The notes under the pieces: generated by a model
Told to the model about the DNA's origin: nothing
Database searches by the model: none
The model's input: the letters and a program-made list of their open reading frames with translations, nothing else
Translations under genes and position numbers: made by a program
Part shown: in pieces, positions 25,920-34,034 of the stretch
How positions within the stretch are numbered: position 1 is the first letter of the stretch
Layout of the letters: every line of letters starts with the position of its first letter
NCBI GenBank assembly: GCA_023150895.1
Contig: JAKLJY010000001.1
Coordinates: 124,001 to 188,000, forward strand
Direction: 5' to 3'
Source: Myxococcota bacterium
GTDB taxonomy: Bacteria; Myxococcota_A; Bradymonadia; UBA7976; UBA1532
DNA: 64,000 nucleotides

Positions 25920-26627
25920 TCAGGTGGCGCCGGCGAGGTTCTTGCGGAGAATGTCGCGCACATAGCGCGCGACCACCGACACGGCGACGCAATTCATCAG
26001 GAAATGGCGCAGCCGTCCGCGATCGATCGTCTTGTAGCCGTTGTAGAAGACGAGGTCGCCGAGATAGAGACGCAGGCTCTCGCCCTCGCCGGTGAGGCCT
26101 GGGACGCCTTCCTCGACATCACCGTGCGCGAGCGCCTCGAGGAATCCCGGCAGGCAATACTGGGCGGCGAGCGGGTTGCCCTGCGCATCCATCAACGTGC
26201 CCGCGTGATAGAATCGCAAAATCGCGGGCTCACGCCCGATCTTCTCGATCGTCGTCTCGACGCGCGGGCTGTTGCTGAAACTGACCACGAGGTCCGGTGA
26301 GAGGAGCGTCGACGCGGTCGGGAGTTCGCGGGCGACGTGACAGACGAGCTCCGGGAGCCCCGAGGGCTGCTTGTGCATTCGAAGCAGCGCCCAGAACCGG
26401 CTCGGGTAGATGTTGAACGGCTCGATGAGGCCGCGAAACGGCATGAAGGACAGGGCGGTCCAGGCCACGAGGTTGTCTTTGCGACCGCCCGGCGCGATGG
26501 GCCGATACACGATCTGGAGGTCTTGAACGTCCTGAACCAGGGCGTGCTGCACCTCGCCGTTGAAGAGCGCGTCGGTGCCGCCTTCCAGCAGCTCCCGAAT
26601 CTGCTCGCTGATGTCGCGTAGTCGCAT
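25920..26627 (-). CDS. Conserved-looking cytosolic protein of unknown function
   Basis: 235 residues from the ATG at 26627, preceded by AGAGGAGA at good spacing and by a sigma-70-like promoter. No signal peptide, no clear membrane segment. Mixed alpha/beta composition with hydrophobic blocks (LVAWTALSFMPFRGLIEPFNIYP; FYNGYKTIDRGRLRHFLMNC). I do not recognise a family. It is convergent with the AgmX-like gene (19-base gap) and divergent from the nucleotidase pair. Confidence 0.65.
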   Translation of the reverse strand: MRLRDISEQIRELLEGGTDALFNGEVQHALVQDVQDLQIVYRPIAPGGRKDNLVAWTALSFMPFRGLIEPFNIYPSRFWALLRMHKQPSGLPELVCHVARELPTASTLLSPDLVVSFSNSPRVETTIEKIGREPAILRFYHAGTLMDAQGNPLAAQYCLPGFLEALAHGDVEEGVPGLTGEGESLRLYLGDLVFYNGYKTIDRGRLRHFLMNCVAVSVVARYVRDILRKNLAGAT

Positions 26628-26652
26628 GGATTCTCCTCTGAACGGACGGCCA

Positions 26653-26681
26653 GAGATACCCACCCGGACCGTGAACGTCAA
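26653..26681 (-). promoter_or_regulatory. Sigma-70-like promoter for the gene at 25920-26627
   Basis: Minus strand: TTGACG (26681-26676), 17-base spacer, TATCTC (26658-26653). Leader about 20 bases with AGAGGAGA before the ATG. Confidence 0.5.
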
Positions 26682-26695
26682 CATTGGACGCGTTC

Positions 26696-26704
26696 TGATA
26701 TGAT
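26696..26704 (+). promoter_or_regulatory. Extended -10 element abutting the nucleotidase start codon
   Basis: TGATATGAT fits an extended -10 (TG-n-TATGAT). A transcript from it would begin at about 26711, only 2 bases before the ATG at 26713, so the mRNA would be leaderless. No ribosome binding site is visible upstream of that ATG. No good -35 is seen. Confidence 0.4.
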
Positions 26705-26712
26705 GCCGCGCC

Positions 26713-27543
26713 ATGCGCGCCGGACAACGATTTTTCCCCTTCATTCTCGCGGCCCTGGCCGGATGCGGCGGGTCACCGCCATCGCCGGCCCCGTCCCTCT
26801 CGACCGTACAGCCGCCGTCCCGAACCCCGCCGTCGATCTCCAGCGCGTCGCCGACGGCCCTCGGCGCCGAGGTACCCGAAGCGGCGGACGTGAGCGACAT
26901 CGTCGCCCGGTACCGGGACGAGCTCGGGGCCAAACTCTCCGTCCCGGTGGCACGGGCCGAGTCCGACATCACCCCCACCGGAGAGCCCTCGAACGCGCTC
27001 GGTCAGTTCGTCGCCGACGAGATGCTTGCGTACCTGAAGGCGGCGCCCGAGAGGTCCGCCGACCTCTTCATCACCAACGACGGCGGCCTGCGCACGCCGT
27101 TGTACGGTGGCCAGATCCTGCTTCGCCACGTTTACGAGGTCATGCCGTTCGACAACGAACTGGTCATCATCGAACTGGACGGCACGACGCTGGGGCGCAT
27201 CTTCGACCTCGTTGCGCAGAAGGGTGGCGAGCCGATCGCCGGCGCGCGCCTCCTGATCGACCCCGTTGCCGGACGTGCCACGGGGGTGGAGATTGCAGGT
27301 CACCCCCTCGAGGCGGCGCGACGCTACCGGCTCGGCACCACGGACTACCTGGCCGAATCGGGCTGGCTGCACGCCGCCGTCGACGGGCTTCCCATTCTCC
27401 GGACGGGCATTCTGATGCGGGACGCGATCGTCGAAGGTCTTCGCGCTCGAGACGCGCGGGGCGAAGTCGTGCGGCCTTCCGTCGACGACCGGATTCGCCT
27501 CGCCCCGGGCGCTTCGTCCCCTTCGAAAGGTGCCTATCCATGA
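26713..27543 (+). CDS. 5'-nucleotidase C-terminal-domain lipoprotein
   Basis: 276 residues. Lipobox LAGC (ILAALAGCGGSP), Ser/Pro linker to ~residue 60, then the substrate-binding C-terminal domain of UshA-type nucleotidases (residues ~65-265): NALGQFVADEML, DLFITNDGGLRTPLYGG, ILLRHVYEVMPFDNELVIIEL and RRYRLGTTDYLAESG. The catalytic metallophosphatase half is missing here but is encoded by the next gene, which overlaps by ATGA. So this is one half of a split 5'-nucleotidase, with the domain order reversed at gene level. Confidence 0.9.
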   Translation: MRAGQRFFPFILAALAGCGGSPPSPAPSLSTVQPPSRTPPSISSASPTALGAEVPEAADVSDIVARYRDELGAKLSVPVARAESDITPTGEPSNALGQFVADEMLAYLKAAPERSADLFITNDGGLRTPLYGGQILLRHVYEVMPFDNELVIIELDGTTLGRIFDLVAQKGGEPIAGARLLIDPVAGRATGVEIAGHPLEAARRYRLGTTDYLAESGWLHAAVDGLPILRTGILMRDAIVEGLRARDARGEVVRPSVDDRIRLAPGASSPSKGAYP

Positions 27544-28478
27544 ACGACGCGCGATTGCCTCCGACTCGGCGCGCCGTGCTCGGTTCGCTCGGTACACTCG
27601 CCGGCGCCGCGCTCCTCGCGCCGCGCGTCGCGCGAGCAGACGCGGCGACGTCGCGGGTCACGCTTCTCCACACGAACGACACCCACTCCCGCCTCGAACC
27701 GTTCGAAAAGGGCAAACTCGCGGGCCTCGGCGGAATCGCACGCCGCGCGACGCTCATCCGTTCGCTCCGCGCACGCAATCCCCACACGCTGGTGCTCGAC
27801 GCGGGCGACACGTTTCAGGGAACGCCCTACTACAACGCCTTCGCCGGACACGCTGAGTTCGAAACCATGAGCGCGGCGGGGTACGACTGCGTCACCCTCG
27901 GCAACCACGACTTCGACAAGGGCGTCGACGCGCTCGTCTCTGCGATGACGAAGGCGCGGTTCGCGTTCGTGTCTGCAAACTACGACATCGACGCGCCCGG
28001 CCTCCGCGCGCGGGTCGTCCCACACGAGGTCCGCACCATCGGGGGCCGCCGCATTGGCCTCTTCGGCCTGGGCGTCAGTTTCGCGGGACTCGTGTCCGGC
28101 AGCCTGCACGCCGGGGTCCGATACCAACCTCCGGTCGCGACGGCCCGCGCAACCGTCGACACCCTGCGACAAGCGCACGGCGTGGACGCGGTAGTGCTTC
28201 TCTCGCACCTCGGGTACTTCGGACACGGCGCCGAACCCGGTGATGTGGAGCTGGCGGAAGCCGTGCCGGGCATCGACGTCATCATCGGCGGGCATACCCA
28301 CACGTTTCTCGATGCGCCCCACGTCGTCCGCCACCGGACCGGCGGACAGACCGCGATTGTCCAGGTCGGTTCGAGCGGCACGCACCTCGGGCAGGTCGAC
28401 TTGCTGTTCGGGCCGGGCGCGCAGGTCGAGACGCACGCGAGGTGGCATCTCGTCGACGCGTCGTCACGACCGACGTAA
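27540..28478 (+). CDS. 5'-nucleotidase catalytic (metallophosphatase) domain protein, exported
   Basis: 312 residues from the ATG at 27540, inside the ATGA overlap. The N-terminus carries twin arginines (Arg10-Arg11, TRRAVLGSLGTLAGAALLAP), a possible Tat signal, ending ARADA. Metal ligands of the calcineurin-like fold are all present: DTH (47-49, in LLHTNDTHSR), AGDTFQG, GNHDFDKG and GGHTHTF. Length fits only the catalytic half of UshA/YfkN-type enzymes. Together with the preceding lipoprotein it should hydrolyse nucleotides or related phosphoesters in the envelope for phosphate or nucleoside salvage. Confidence 0.9.
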   Translation: MNDARLPPTRRAVLGSLGTLAGAALLAPRVARADAATSRVTLLHTNDTHSRLEPFEKGKLAGLGGIARRATLIRSLRARNPHTLVLDAGDTFQGTPYYNAFAGHAEFETMSAAGYDCVTLGNHDFDKGVDALVSAMTKARFAFVSANYDIDAPGLRARVVPHEVRTIGGRRIGLFGLGVSFAGLVSGSLHAGVRYQPPVATARATVDTLRQAHGVDAVVLLSHLGYFGHGAEPGDVELAEAVPGIDVIIGGHTHTFLDAPHVVRHRTGGQTAIVQVGSSGTHLGQVDLLFGPGAQVETHARWHLVDASSRPT

Positions 28479-28497
28479 GTAGACGTAAGAAAAGGTA

Positions 28498-28571
28498 CGC
28501 CCCCAGCAGGATTCGAACCTGCGACCCCAGGTTTAGGAAACCTGTGCTCTATCCGACTGAGCTATGGGGGC
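28498..28571 (-). tRNA. tRNA-Arg (anticodon CCT)
   Basis: 74 bases. Acceptor stem GCCCCCA/TGGGGGC, T-arm with TTCGAAT loop, anticodon stem CAGGT/ACCTG with loop TTCCTAA, giving CCT (reads AGG). Discriminator G; CCA not encoded. 16 bases downstream of apt. Confidence 0.95.
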
Positions 28572-28587
28572 GCAGCGCGCCGCGTGA

Positions 28588-29103
28588 TCAGTACTTCAGC
28601 AGTGCGTGGACGGGCCGCGGCGCCAGTCGCTCGACGCCGCCGAGCGCCGTCAGTTCGATGAGGACGAGAACGCCGGCGACCGACGCGCCGAGCCCCTCGA
28701 CGAGGCGGCAGACGGCGTCGGCCGTCCCCCCCGTCGCCAGAAGGTCGTCGACGATCACGACCCGATCACCCGGTCGGAAAGCGTCGGCGTGAATCTCCAG
28801 GGCGTCGGTCCCGTACTCGAGCGCGTATTCCGCCCTGCGCGTCTCCCGGGGGAGCTTGCCCGGCTTTCGAGCGGGCACGAAGGGAAGCCGCAGGCGATGC
28901 GCCACGGGGACGCCGAGGATGAAGCCGCGCGACTCGATGCCGATGACGTGCGTCGGGCCGCTCAGGCTCGCGACGCCGACGAGCGCATCGACGACCTTGC
29001 CCATGGCCTCCGGGTGACCGAGCACCGGCGTAATGTCACGGAAGAGAATGCCGGGCTTCGGGAAGTCCGGGACGTCCCGAATGAGCGCCTTGATGTCCGT
29101 CAT
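28588..29103 (-). CDS. apt: Adenine phosphoribosyltransferase
   Basis: 171 residues, the usual length. Converts adenine and PRPP to AMP (purine salvage, cytosol). N-terminal IRDVPDFPKPGILFRDITP is diagnostic; the PRPP-binding loop is VVIVDDLLATGGTA; IESRGFILG also matches. It follows the M23 lipoprotein after 5 bases, in the operon that continues from surE, and is followed by tRNA-Arg. Confidence 0.97.
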   Translation of the reverse strand: MTDIKALIRDVPDFPKPGILFRDITPVLGHPEAMGKVVDALVGVASLSGPTHVIGIESRGFILGVPVAHRLRLPFVPARKPGKLPRETRRAEYALEYGTDALEIHADAFRPGDRVVIVDDLLATGGTADAVCRLVEGLGASVAGVLVLIELTALGGVERLAPRPVHALLKY

Positions 29104-29108
29104 GGAGG

Positions 29109-29810
29109 CTACCGTGCGGGCAGGTGGATGAGGGGATCGACCGCGTTCGCGTCGATTCGGATCTCGAAGTGCAGGTGAGGTCCCGTGCTTCGACCCGTGC
29201 TGCCGACCTCAGCGATCGGCGCACCTTGCCGCACGGTCTGGCCCTCGTCAACCAGGATGCGGCTGTTGTGGGCGTACACGGTCAGGCATCCGCCCGGGTG
29301 CTCGATGATGACGAGCTTGCCGTATCCCCCATCCGAGGCCTCGGCGAAGACGACCTCTCCATCGGCGGCCGCGTAGATCGGTGTCCCTTCGGGCGCGGCG
29401 ATGTCGATCCCCTTGTGCGGGCGCCCCCAACGCTCGCCGAAGCCACTGCTGACGACGCCTTCGGTCATCGGCCAGGCGAGCGCGGGAAGCTCGGATCCGC
29501 CGCTCTTGGGCGGGATCGTCGGTGCGCCGGACTTCTTCGGCAGCCGACGGACGACCTCTTCGACCCCGTAGAGAAAGAGGCGTTGCCCGACCTCGAGGTG
29601 GTCCGGGTCGACCAGTCCGTTGAGTTCGATGATGTCGTCTTGCGCGACGCCGTAGCGGGACGCGATCGCGCTGACGGTATCGCCCGCCGCCACGACGTAC
29701 CAGCGCCCGACGAGCTCGTCGGGGGCTCGGCTGTCCGGCCGCGCTCCGCACCCGCAGCCGAGCATCAGAGCGAGCAGGACCCCGCGAAACCCCGAACGCG
29801 GTCGCTTCAC
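29109..29810 (-). CDS. LysM and M23 (LytM) peptidase lipoprotein, NlpD/EnvC-like
   Basis: 233 residues from the GTG at 29810, overlapping the surE stop as GTGA. Short signal with a likely lipidated Cys (ALMLGC). LysM domain ~residues 38-82 (YVVAAGDTVSAIASRYGV; LNGLVDPDHLEVGQRLF) binds peptidoglycan. M23 domain ~125-230 keeps the zinc-ligand pattern (HKGID, YAHN, GPHLHFEI), so unlike E. coli NlpD it may be a working endopeptidase. The surE-nlpD neighbourhood is conserved in proteobacteria, which supports the assignment. Confidence 0.9.
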   Translation of the reverse strand: MKRPRSGFRGVLLALMLGCGCGARPDSRAPDELVGRWYVVAAGDTVSAIASRYGVAQDDIIELNGLVDPDHLEVGQRLFLYGVEEVVRRLPKKSGAPTIPPKSGGSELPALAWPMTEGVVSSGFGERWGRPHKGIDIAAPEGTPIYAAADGEVVFAEASDGGYGKLVIIEHPGGCLTVYAHNSRILVDEGQTVRQGAPIAEVGSTGRSTGPHLHFEIRIDANAVDPLIHLPAR

Positions 29811-30574
29811 ACTCGGTCGTAGCCAGGGAGTTCGACGTGGCCCCACGCCTCGAGGAGAGCGTGATGGGTCAGGTCGAGCTGCAGCGGGGTGATCGCCGCG
29901 ATCCCGGCCTCCACGGCGTCGCAGTCCCCGCCCTCGACGGGGTAGTGCTTGATGTCGCTGCCAATCCAGTACATGGCGCGCCCCCGGGGGTCCTGCTGCT
30001 CGATGACGCGGTGTCCATAGTCGCGGTGCCCGCCGCGCGCCCAGCGAAACCGGGTCACGGGCGCGCCATCGGTGTCCGGCACGTTGACGTTGAGGAGCGA
30101 TCGGGCCGGGAGCCCGTGGGCGAGGACGTGCCGCGCGACGGCGACGGAAAAGTGCGCCGCCGGCATGAAGTCCCTCGGCTGGCGGGCGGACACGCTGACC
30201 GCGATCGACGGGACGCCCATGATGGTCCCCTCCATCGCGCCCGCGACCGTCCCCGAGTAGGTCACGTCGTCACCGAGGTTGGGCCCGTGGTTGATGCCGC
30301 TGACGACGAGCGCCGGTCGACGGGGCAGCAGCGATTGGATCGCCAGGAACACGCAATCCGTCGGTGTGCCGTCGGTGACGAAACGGCGGGGCCCGGCCTG
30401 CCGGACGCGGAGGGGGTTCGTCAGCGTGATCGCGTGGGACGCCCCGGACCGTTCGCGATCCGGAGCGACCATCCAGACCTCGCCGACATGCTCGAAGGCA
30501 AGCGCGAGGGCTTCGAGGCCGCGCGCTTCATATCCGTCGTCGTTGGTCACCAGGATGAGCGGGCTTGCGTCCAT
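29807..30574 (-). CDS. surE: 5'/3'-nucleotidase SurE
   Basis: 255 residues from the ATG at 30574 (GGGG upstream). Hydrolyses nucleoside 5'- and 3'-monophosphates; survival protein in stationary phase. Family motifs: LVTNDDGYEARG (metal-binding DD), APDRERSGASHAIT, GTPTDCV, SGINHGPNLGDDVTYSGTVAGAMEG. The start lies only 11 bases beyond the T-run of a strong intrinsic terminator, so expression must rely on readthrough or anti-termination (see terminator entry). Confidence 0.96.
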   Translation of the reverse strand: MDASPLILVTNDDGYEARGLEALALAFEHVGEVWMVAPDRERSGASHAITLTNPLRVRQAGPRRFVTDGTPTDCVFLAIQSLLPRRPALVVSGINHGPNLGDDVTYSGTVAGAMEGTIMGVPSIAVSVSARQPRDFMPAAHFSVAVARHVLAHGLPARSLLNVNVPDTDGAPVTRFRWARGGHRDYGHRVIEQQDPRGRAMYWIGSDIKHYPVEGGDCDAVEAGIAAITPLQLDLTHHALLEAWGHVELPGYDRV

Positions 30575-30584
30575 GTCGACCCCA

Positions 30585-30625
30585 GAAAAAACGAAAGGCC
30601 GCGAGGCGATCGCCTGCGGCCTTTC
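30585..30625 (-). terminator. Intrinsic terminator between tRNA-Pro and surE
   Basis: Perfect 10-bp stem (GAAAGGCCGC with GCGGCCTTTC, 30593-30602 and 30616-30625) continued by an inner self-complementary stretch, followed on the minus strand by six T (30591-30586). It begins 5 bases after tRNA-Pro and ends 11 bases before the surE start. Confidence 0.85.
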
Positions 30626-30629
30626 CGAG

Positions 30630-30703
30630 TCGGGGTGAGAGGATTTGAACCTCCGACCACTTGCACCCCATGCAAGTGCGCTACCAGGCTGCGCTACACC
30701 CCG
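30630..30703 (-). tRNA. tRNA-Pro (anticodon GGG)
   Basis: 74 bases. Acceptor CGGGGTG/CACCCCG, discriminator A, T-loop TTCAAAT, anticodon stem CTTGC/GCAAG with loop ATGGGGT, giving GGG (reads CCC/CCU). CCA not encoded. Has its own promoter inside the end of merR. Confidence 0.95.
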
Positions 30704-30710
30704 AAACGCG

Positions 30711-30732
30711 GTGCGCAAGTTAGTTTGCGCAC
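30711..30732. repeat. Inverted repeat covering the tRNA-Pro -10 box
   Basis: GTGCGCAA-N6-TTGCGCAC, a perfect 8-bp dyad. It contains the -10 box and part of the spacer of the tRNA-Pro promoter and lies just after the merR stop. No T-run follows, so a protein-binding site or weak terminator are both possible. Confidence 0.6.
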
Positions 30733-30745
30733 ACCCCGATGTCAA
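30717..30745 (-). promoter_or_regulatory. Promoter of tRNA-Pro
   Basis: Minus strand: TTGACA (30745-30740), 17-base spacer, TAACTT (30722-30717). Start near 30710, about 7 bases before the tRNA 5' end. Confidence 0.55.
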
Positions 30746-31287
30746 CCAGAATCCCGCTCGACTTTTTCTTCGACCGTCGATTTCAGCCCCGTGAGGACGC
30801 CGCGCAACGAGGTGGCCAGATCACGGAGGCGTTTCTCTTCGGCCATCGCGCGACGGCGCCAGAAGAACGACTCCTCCGTGGACGCGCGAAGCTGCTTCTC
30901 GAGGCGGGCGATCCGCGCCCGAAGCCCCTCGAGTTCGACCCCGGCGGCGTCCAGGCGGGCGGTGGCATCGTCCCGGGCGGCGGCCGCTTCGCCCGGCTCG
31001 GCGTCCAGGACGGCCTGAACGGAAATCTCGCCCTTCGAGAGCAGGGCGCGCGCCCCGGCGAGCGTATAGCCCCGGTCATGCACGAGGAGCTGAATGCGCC
31101 GCAGCAACTCGACATCCGCGCGGGCGTAGACCCGATGCCCGTTCGGGCTCTTTTCCGGCCGAATCTGGGGGAACTCGCTCTCCCAGAACCGGAGGACCGA
31201 CGTCCGGACCCCCACGAGTTCGGCGACCTCGCCGATCTTGAAGAAGTGCTTGTCGGGAATGGGTGGTAACGCGGAGGCCCGCTTCAC
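30742..31287 (-). CDS. MerR-family transcriptional regulator
   Basis: 181 residues from a GTG at 31287, 7 bases after ihfA. N-terminal winged helix-turn-helix (FFKIGEVAELVGVRTSVLRF, then SPNGHRVYARADVELLRRI) followed by a long coiled coil (ELEGLRARIARLEKQLRAS) and a basic tail. It has no conserved Cys cluster for metal sensing. This type, encoded right after ihfA, is the widespread MerR of the pheST-ihfA-merR cluster in deltaproteobacteria; its regulon is not known to me. Confidence 0.92.
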   Translation of the reverse strand: MKRASALPPIPDKHFFKIGEVAELVGVRTSVLRFWESEFPQIRPEKSPNGHRVYARADVELLRRIQLLVHDRGYTLAGARALLSKGEISVQAVLDAEPGEAAAARDDATARLDAAGVELEGLRARIARLEKQLRASTEESFFWRRRAMAEEKRLRDLATSLRGVLTGLKSTVEEKVERDSG

Positions 31288-31294
31288 GGGTACC

Positions 31295-31573
31295 TCAGGG
31301 GTTGATGGCGTTCTTGAGGACCTGGGAGGGCTTGAAGGTCAGCACTTTGCGGGGTGCGATCTTGATTTCGTCGCCCGTCTGCGGGTTGCGACCGACGCGT
31401 TCCTTCTTCTGCCGCACGACGAAGTTGCCGAAACCGCTGATTTTGATCTTCTCACCCTGTTCGAGGGTGTTCTTCAAGGTCTCGAAGACGAGCTCCACAA
31501 TCTCGGCGGACTCTTTCTTCGAGAGCCCGCCCAGGTTGTCGTAGACCTTCTCGACGATGTCGGCCTTGGTCAT
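31295..31573 (-). CDS. ihfA: Integration host factor alpha subunit
   Basis: 92 residues. DNA-bending nucleoid protein that works as a dimer with IhfB. Typical start MTKADIVEKVYDNLGGLSK and DNA-clamp arm (RVGRNPQTGDEIKIAPRKVL). Sits directly downstream of pheT, as in many proteobacteria, which favours IHF-alpha over HU. IHF often assists sigma-54 promoters, two of which are proposed elsewhere in this window. Confidence 0.94.
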   Translation of the reverse strand: MTKADIVEKVYDNLGGLSKKESAEIVELVFETLKNTLEQGEKIKISGFGNFVVRQKKERVGRNPQTGDEIKIAPRKVLTFKPSQVLKNAINP

Positions 31574-31590
31574 CGAGTCCTCGCTCGCGC

Positions 31591-33999
31591 TCAGCGCTGG
31601 ATGCCACCGAAACGATCGACGAGGTGGCCCACCAGCGCAGCTTGCGCCGCACCGACTTCGTCGTCCGTCAGGGTTCGATCCGGCGCCCGGTAGGTGATCG
31701 TCAGCCCGAGGCTGAAGTGCCCCGGTCCGACGGAATCCCCTTCGTATACGTCGAAAATCTCTACGTTGTCAATGACTTGCACGCCGAGGCCGGCGGCGGC
31801 CCGGAGCACGTCCGCGGCCTGCGTGCCTTTCGGCAACTGCAACGCGACGTCTCGCCGCACCGCCGGAACCCGAGTGAAGTCCACGAACCGGGCAACGCCG
31901 GGCGCCGCGTCGACCAGGGGCCCGAGATCCATCTCTGCGACGAACAGCGCGCCTCCGAGGCCGAGGTCGCGGGCCAGCCGCGGGTGCAGTTGCCCGACGA
32001 GGCCGAGTCGCGTGTCGCCGAGAAAGACCGTAGCGCCCACGCCCGGGTGAAGCCAGGAGACGTCCCCGGTCGCCTCGAAGCGGCACGGGACGTCGGGCCG
32101 GCACTGACGAACCACCCGTTCGACCTCGCCCTTGAGGTCGAAGAAGTCGACGGGGCGCCGGCCACCACTCCAATGCGCCCCGGTCTCCCCGCTCCAGACG
32201 AGCCCGAGGCGCTCGACCTCCGTCGGCAGGTCGGCATGCGAGCCGCCGGGGAGGAAGACGCGACCGATCTCGAACGCGCTGAAGTCGACCTGACCGTGCC
32301 GTTCATTGTGCCCGGCATTGGCCACGAGGCGCGGCAGCATGGAGGTCCGCATCACCCGGAGGTCCTCGGAGAGCGGGTTCTGAAGCATGAGCGGCGCCGG
32401 GCCGCCGAAGGGCGCGAGCATCTCGCGTGACAGGAACGGATAGTTCAGCGCCTGGTGGAATCCGCGGATTGCCAACGCGCGTCGCACCTGCCGAATGCGC
32501 TTGTCCCGGGCGAGCCCCTCGCCCTCCGGCAAGGTCAGGCGAGCGGGCGGCGTCGGGATCGCGTCGAAACCGACGAATCGGGCGACCTCCTCGATGAGAT
32601 CCGCGGCTTCGGCGACGTCGGGTCGCCAACCGGGCGCCCCCACGGTCCAACGAGGGTCGTCTCCGTCGGCAGGCGGAACATCGACCTCGAAGCCGAGGCG
32701 TCCGAGCGCGACCCGCTGCGTCCCGGCATCGATGGCGACGCCGAGGAGACGCTCGGCCTGCGCCGGCGCGTAGCGGATACGGGCCCGGGGCACTTCTCGC
32801 GCGACGACGTCAGTCACGACCGCACTCGCGCTCGGCGATGAACCGGGCGCCGAAAGCTCGAGCATCAGTCGGACCGCACGATCCGCCGCGACGCGGGTGG
32901 CCGTCGGATCGACGCCGCGCTCGAAGCGCTGGCTCGACTCACTGCGCAGGCCGAGCCGGCGGGAAGTGGAACGCACACCCGTCGGCAAGAACCACGCGCT
33001 CTCGAGGAAGACATCCGTCGTGTCGGGCTTCACCTCACTGTCGAGGCCGCCCATGACGCCGGCGAGCGCGACGGGCCGCTCCGCGTCGCAGATCAGGAGG
33101 TCATCGGCGAGGCAGGCTCGCTCGATGCCATCGAGCGTCGTCATCGGCTCACCGGCGCGGGCGCGGCGCACGACGATCCGCGGCCCTCTCAGGTCACGGA
33201 GGTCGAACGCATGCAGGGGCTGGCCCAATTCCATCAGGACGAAGTTCGTGACATCAACCATGTTGTTGATGGCCCGAACCCCGACGGACTCCAGCAGCCG
33301 CCGCATCCACAGCGGGCTCGGCCCGACCGCGAGTCCGCGGATGACCCGCCCGACGTACCGTGCACACCGCTCGGCGTCCTCGATCGTCACCGGGATGGCG
33401 TCCTCCCCATGAAGGGCGCTGATCTCCGTGGGCGGCGGCCGGAGCGCGACGCCCGCGAGCGCGGCGATCTCCCGCGCGACGCCGAGGTGGCACAGCATGT
33501 CGCCCCGGTTTGCGGTCGGGCTGGTGTGCAGCACGGCGTCCTCGAGTCCGAGCGCCGCGGTGAGGGAGGCGCCGATCGGCAACGAGGCGTCGAGTTCGAT
33601 GATGCCGTCGCTCTCCGACGACAGCCCGAGCTCACGTTCGCTGCAGAGCATTCCGAAGCTCTCCTCCCCGCGGATCTTCGCCTTCTTGATGACGAAGTCT
33701 CCGGGGAGAACGGCCCCCGGCGTGGCCAGGGCCACGGTCAGCCCCGGGCGGCAATTCGGCGCACCACAGACCACGGTCAACTGCTCACCGCCCGTATCGA
33801 CCCGGGCGAGCTGGAGTTTGTCCGCATTGGGATGCCGCCACGCCTCGAGCACCCGCGCCACGACGACGCCGGGGAGGGCCACCGTGCGGGTCTCGACCTC
33901 CTCGACCTCGAGGCCGGAGAGCGTCAGGCGCCGGGCAATCTCTGCGGCGTCCCAGTCCACCTCGACGAGGCGCCGCAGCCAGTTCACGCTGATCTTCAT
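31591..33999 (-). CDS. pheT: Phenylalanyl-tRNA synthetase beta subunit
   Basis: 802 residues, normal length. Domains in order: N-terminal (MKISVNWLRRLVEVDW), EMAP-like tRNA-binding fold (~40-150, VCGAPNCRPGLTVALATPGAVLPG), B3/B4 editing domain (~200-380), B5 (~400-475), catalytic-like core, and C-terminal FDX-ACB anticodon-binding domain (FTRVPAVRRDVALQLPKGT). Forms the alpha2-beta2 enzyme with PheS. 35 bases after pheS. Confidence 0.97.
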   Translation of the reverse strand: MKISVNWLRRLVEVDWDAAEIARRLTLSGLEVEEVETRTVALPGVVVARVLEAWRHPNADKLQLARVDTGGEQLTVVCGAPNCRPGLTVALATPGAVLPGDFVIKKAKIRGEESFGMLCSERELGLSSESDGIIELDASLPIGASLTAALGLEDAVLHTSPTANRGDMLCHLGVAREIAALAGVALRPPPTEISALHGEDAIPVTIEDAERCARYVGRVIRGLAVGPSPLWMRRLLESVGVRAINNMVDVTNFVLMELGQPLHAFDLRDLRGPRIVVRRARAGEPMTTLDGIERACLADDLLICDAERPVALAGVMGGLDSEVKPDTTDVFLESAWFLPTGVRSTSRRLGLRSESSQRFERGVDPTATRVAADRAVRLMLELSAPGSSPSASAVVTDVVAREVPRARIRYAPAQAERLLGVAIDAGTQRVALGRLGFEVDVPPADGDDPRWTVGAPGWRPDVAEAADLIEEVARFVGFDAIPTPPARLTLPEGEGLARDKRIRQVRRALAIRGFHQALNYPFLSREMLAPFGGPAPLMLQNPLSEDLRVMRTSMLPRLVANAGHNERHGQVDFSAFEIGRVFLPGGSHADLPTEVERLGLVWSGETGAHWSGGRRPVDFFDLKGEVERVVRQCRPDVPCRFEATGDVSWLHPGVGATVFLGDTRLGLVGQLHPRLARDLGLGGALFVAEMDLGPLVDAAPGVARFVDFTRVPAVRRDVALQLPKGTQAADVLRAAAGLGVQVIDNVEIFDVYEGDSVGPGHFSLGLTITYRAPDRTLTDDEVGAAQAALVGHLVDRFGGIQR

Positions 34000-34034
34000 G
34001 GGAGACTCCGGTCGGTAGGGCGAATCGCGGTCGC

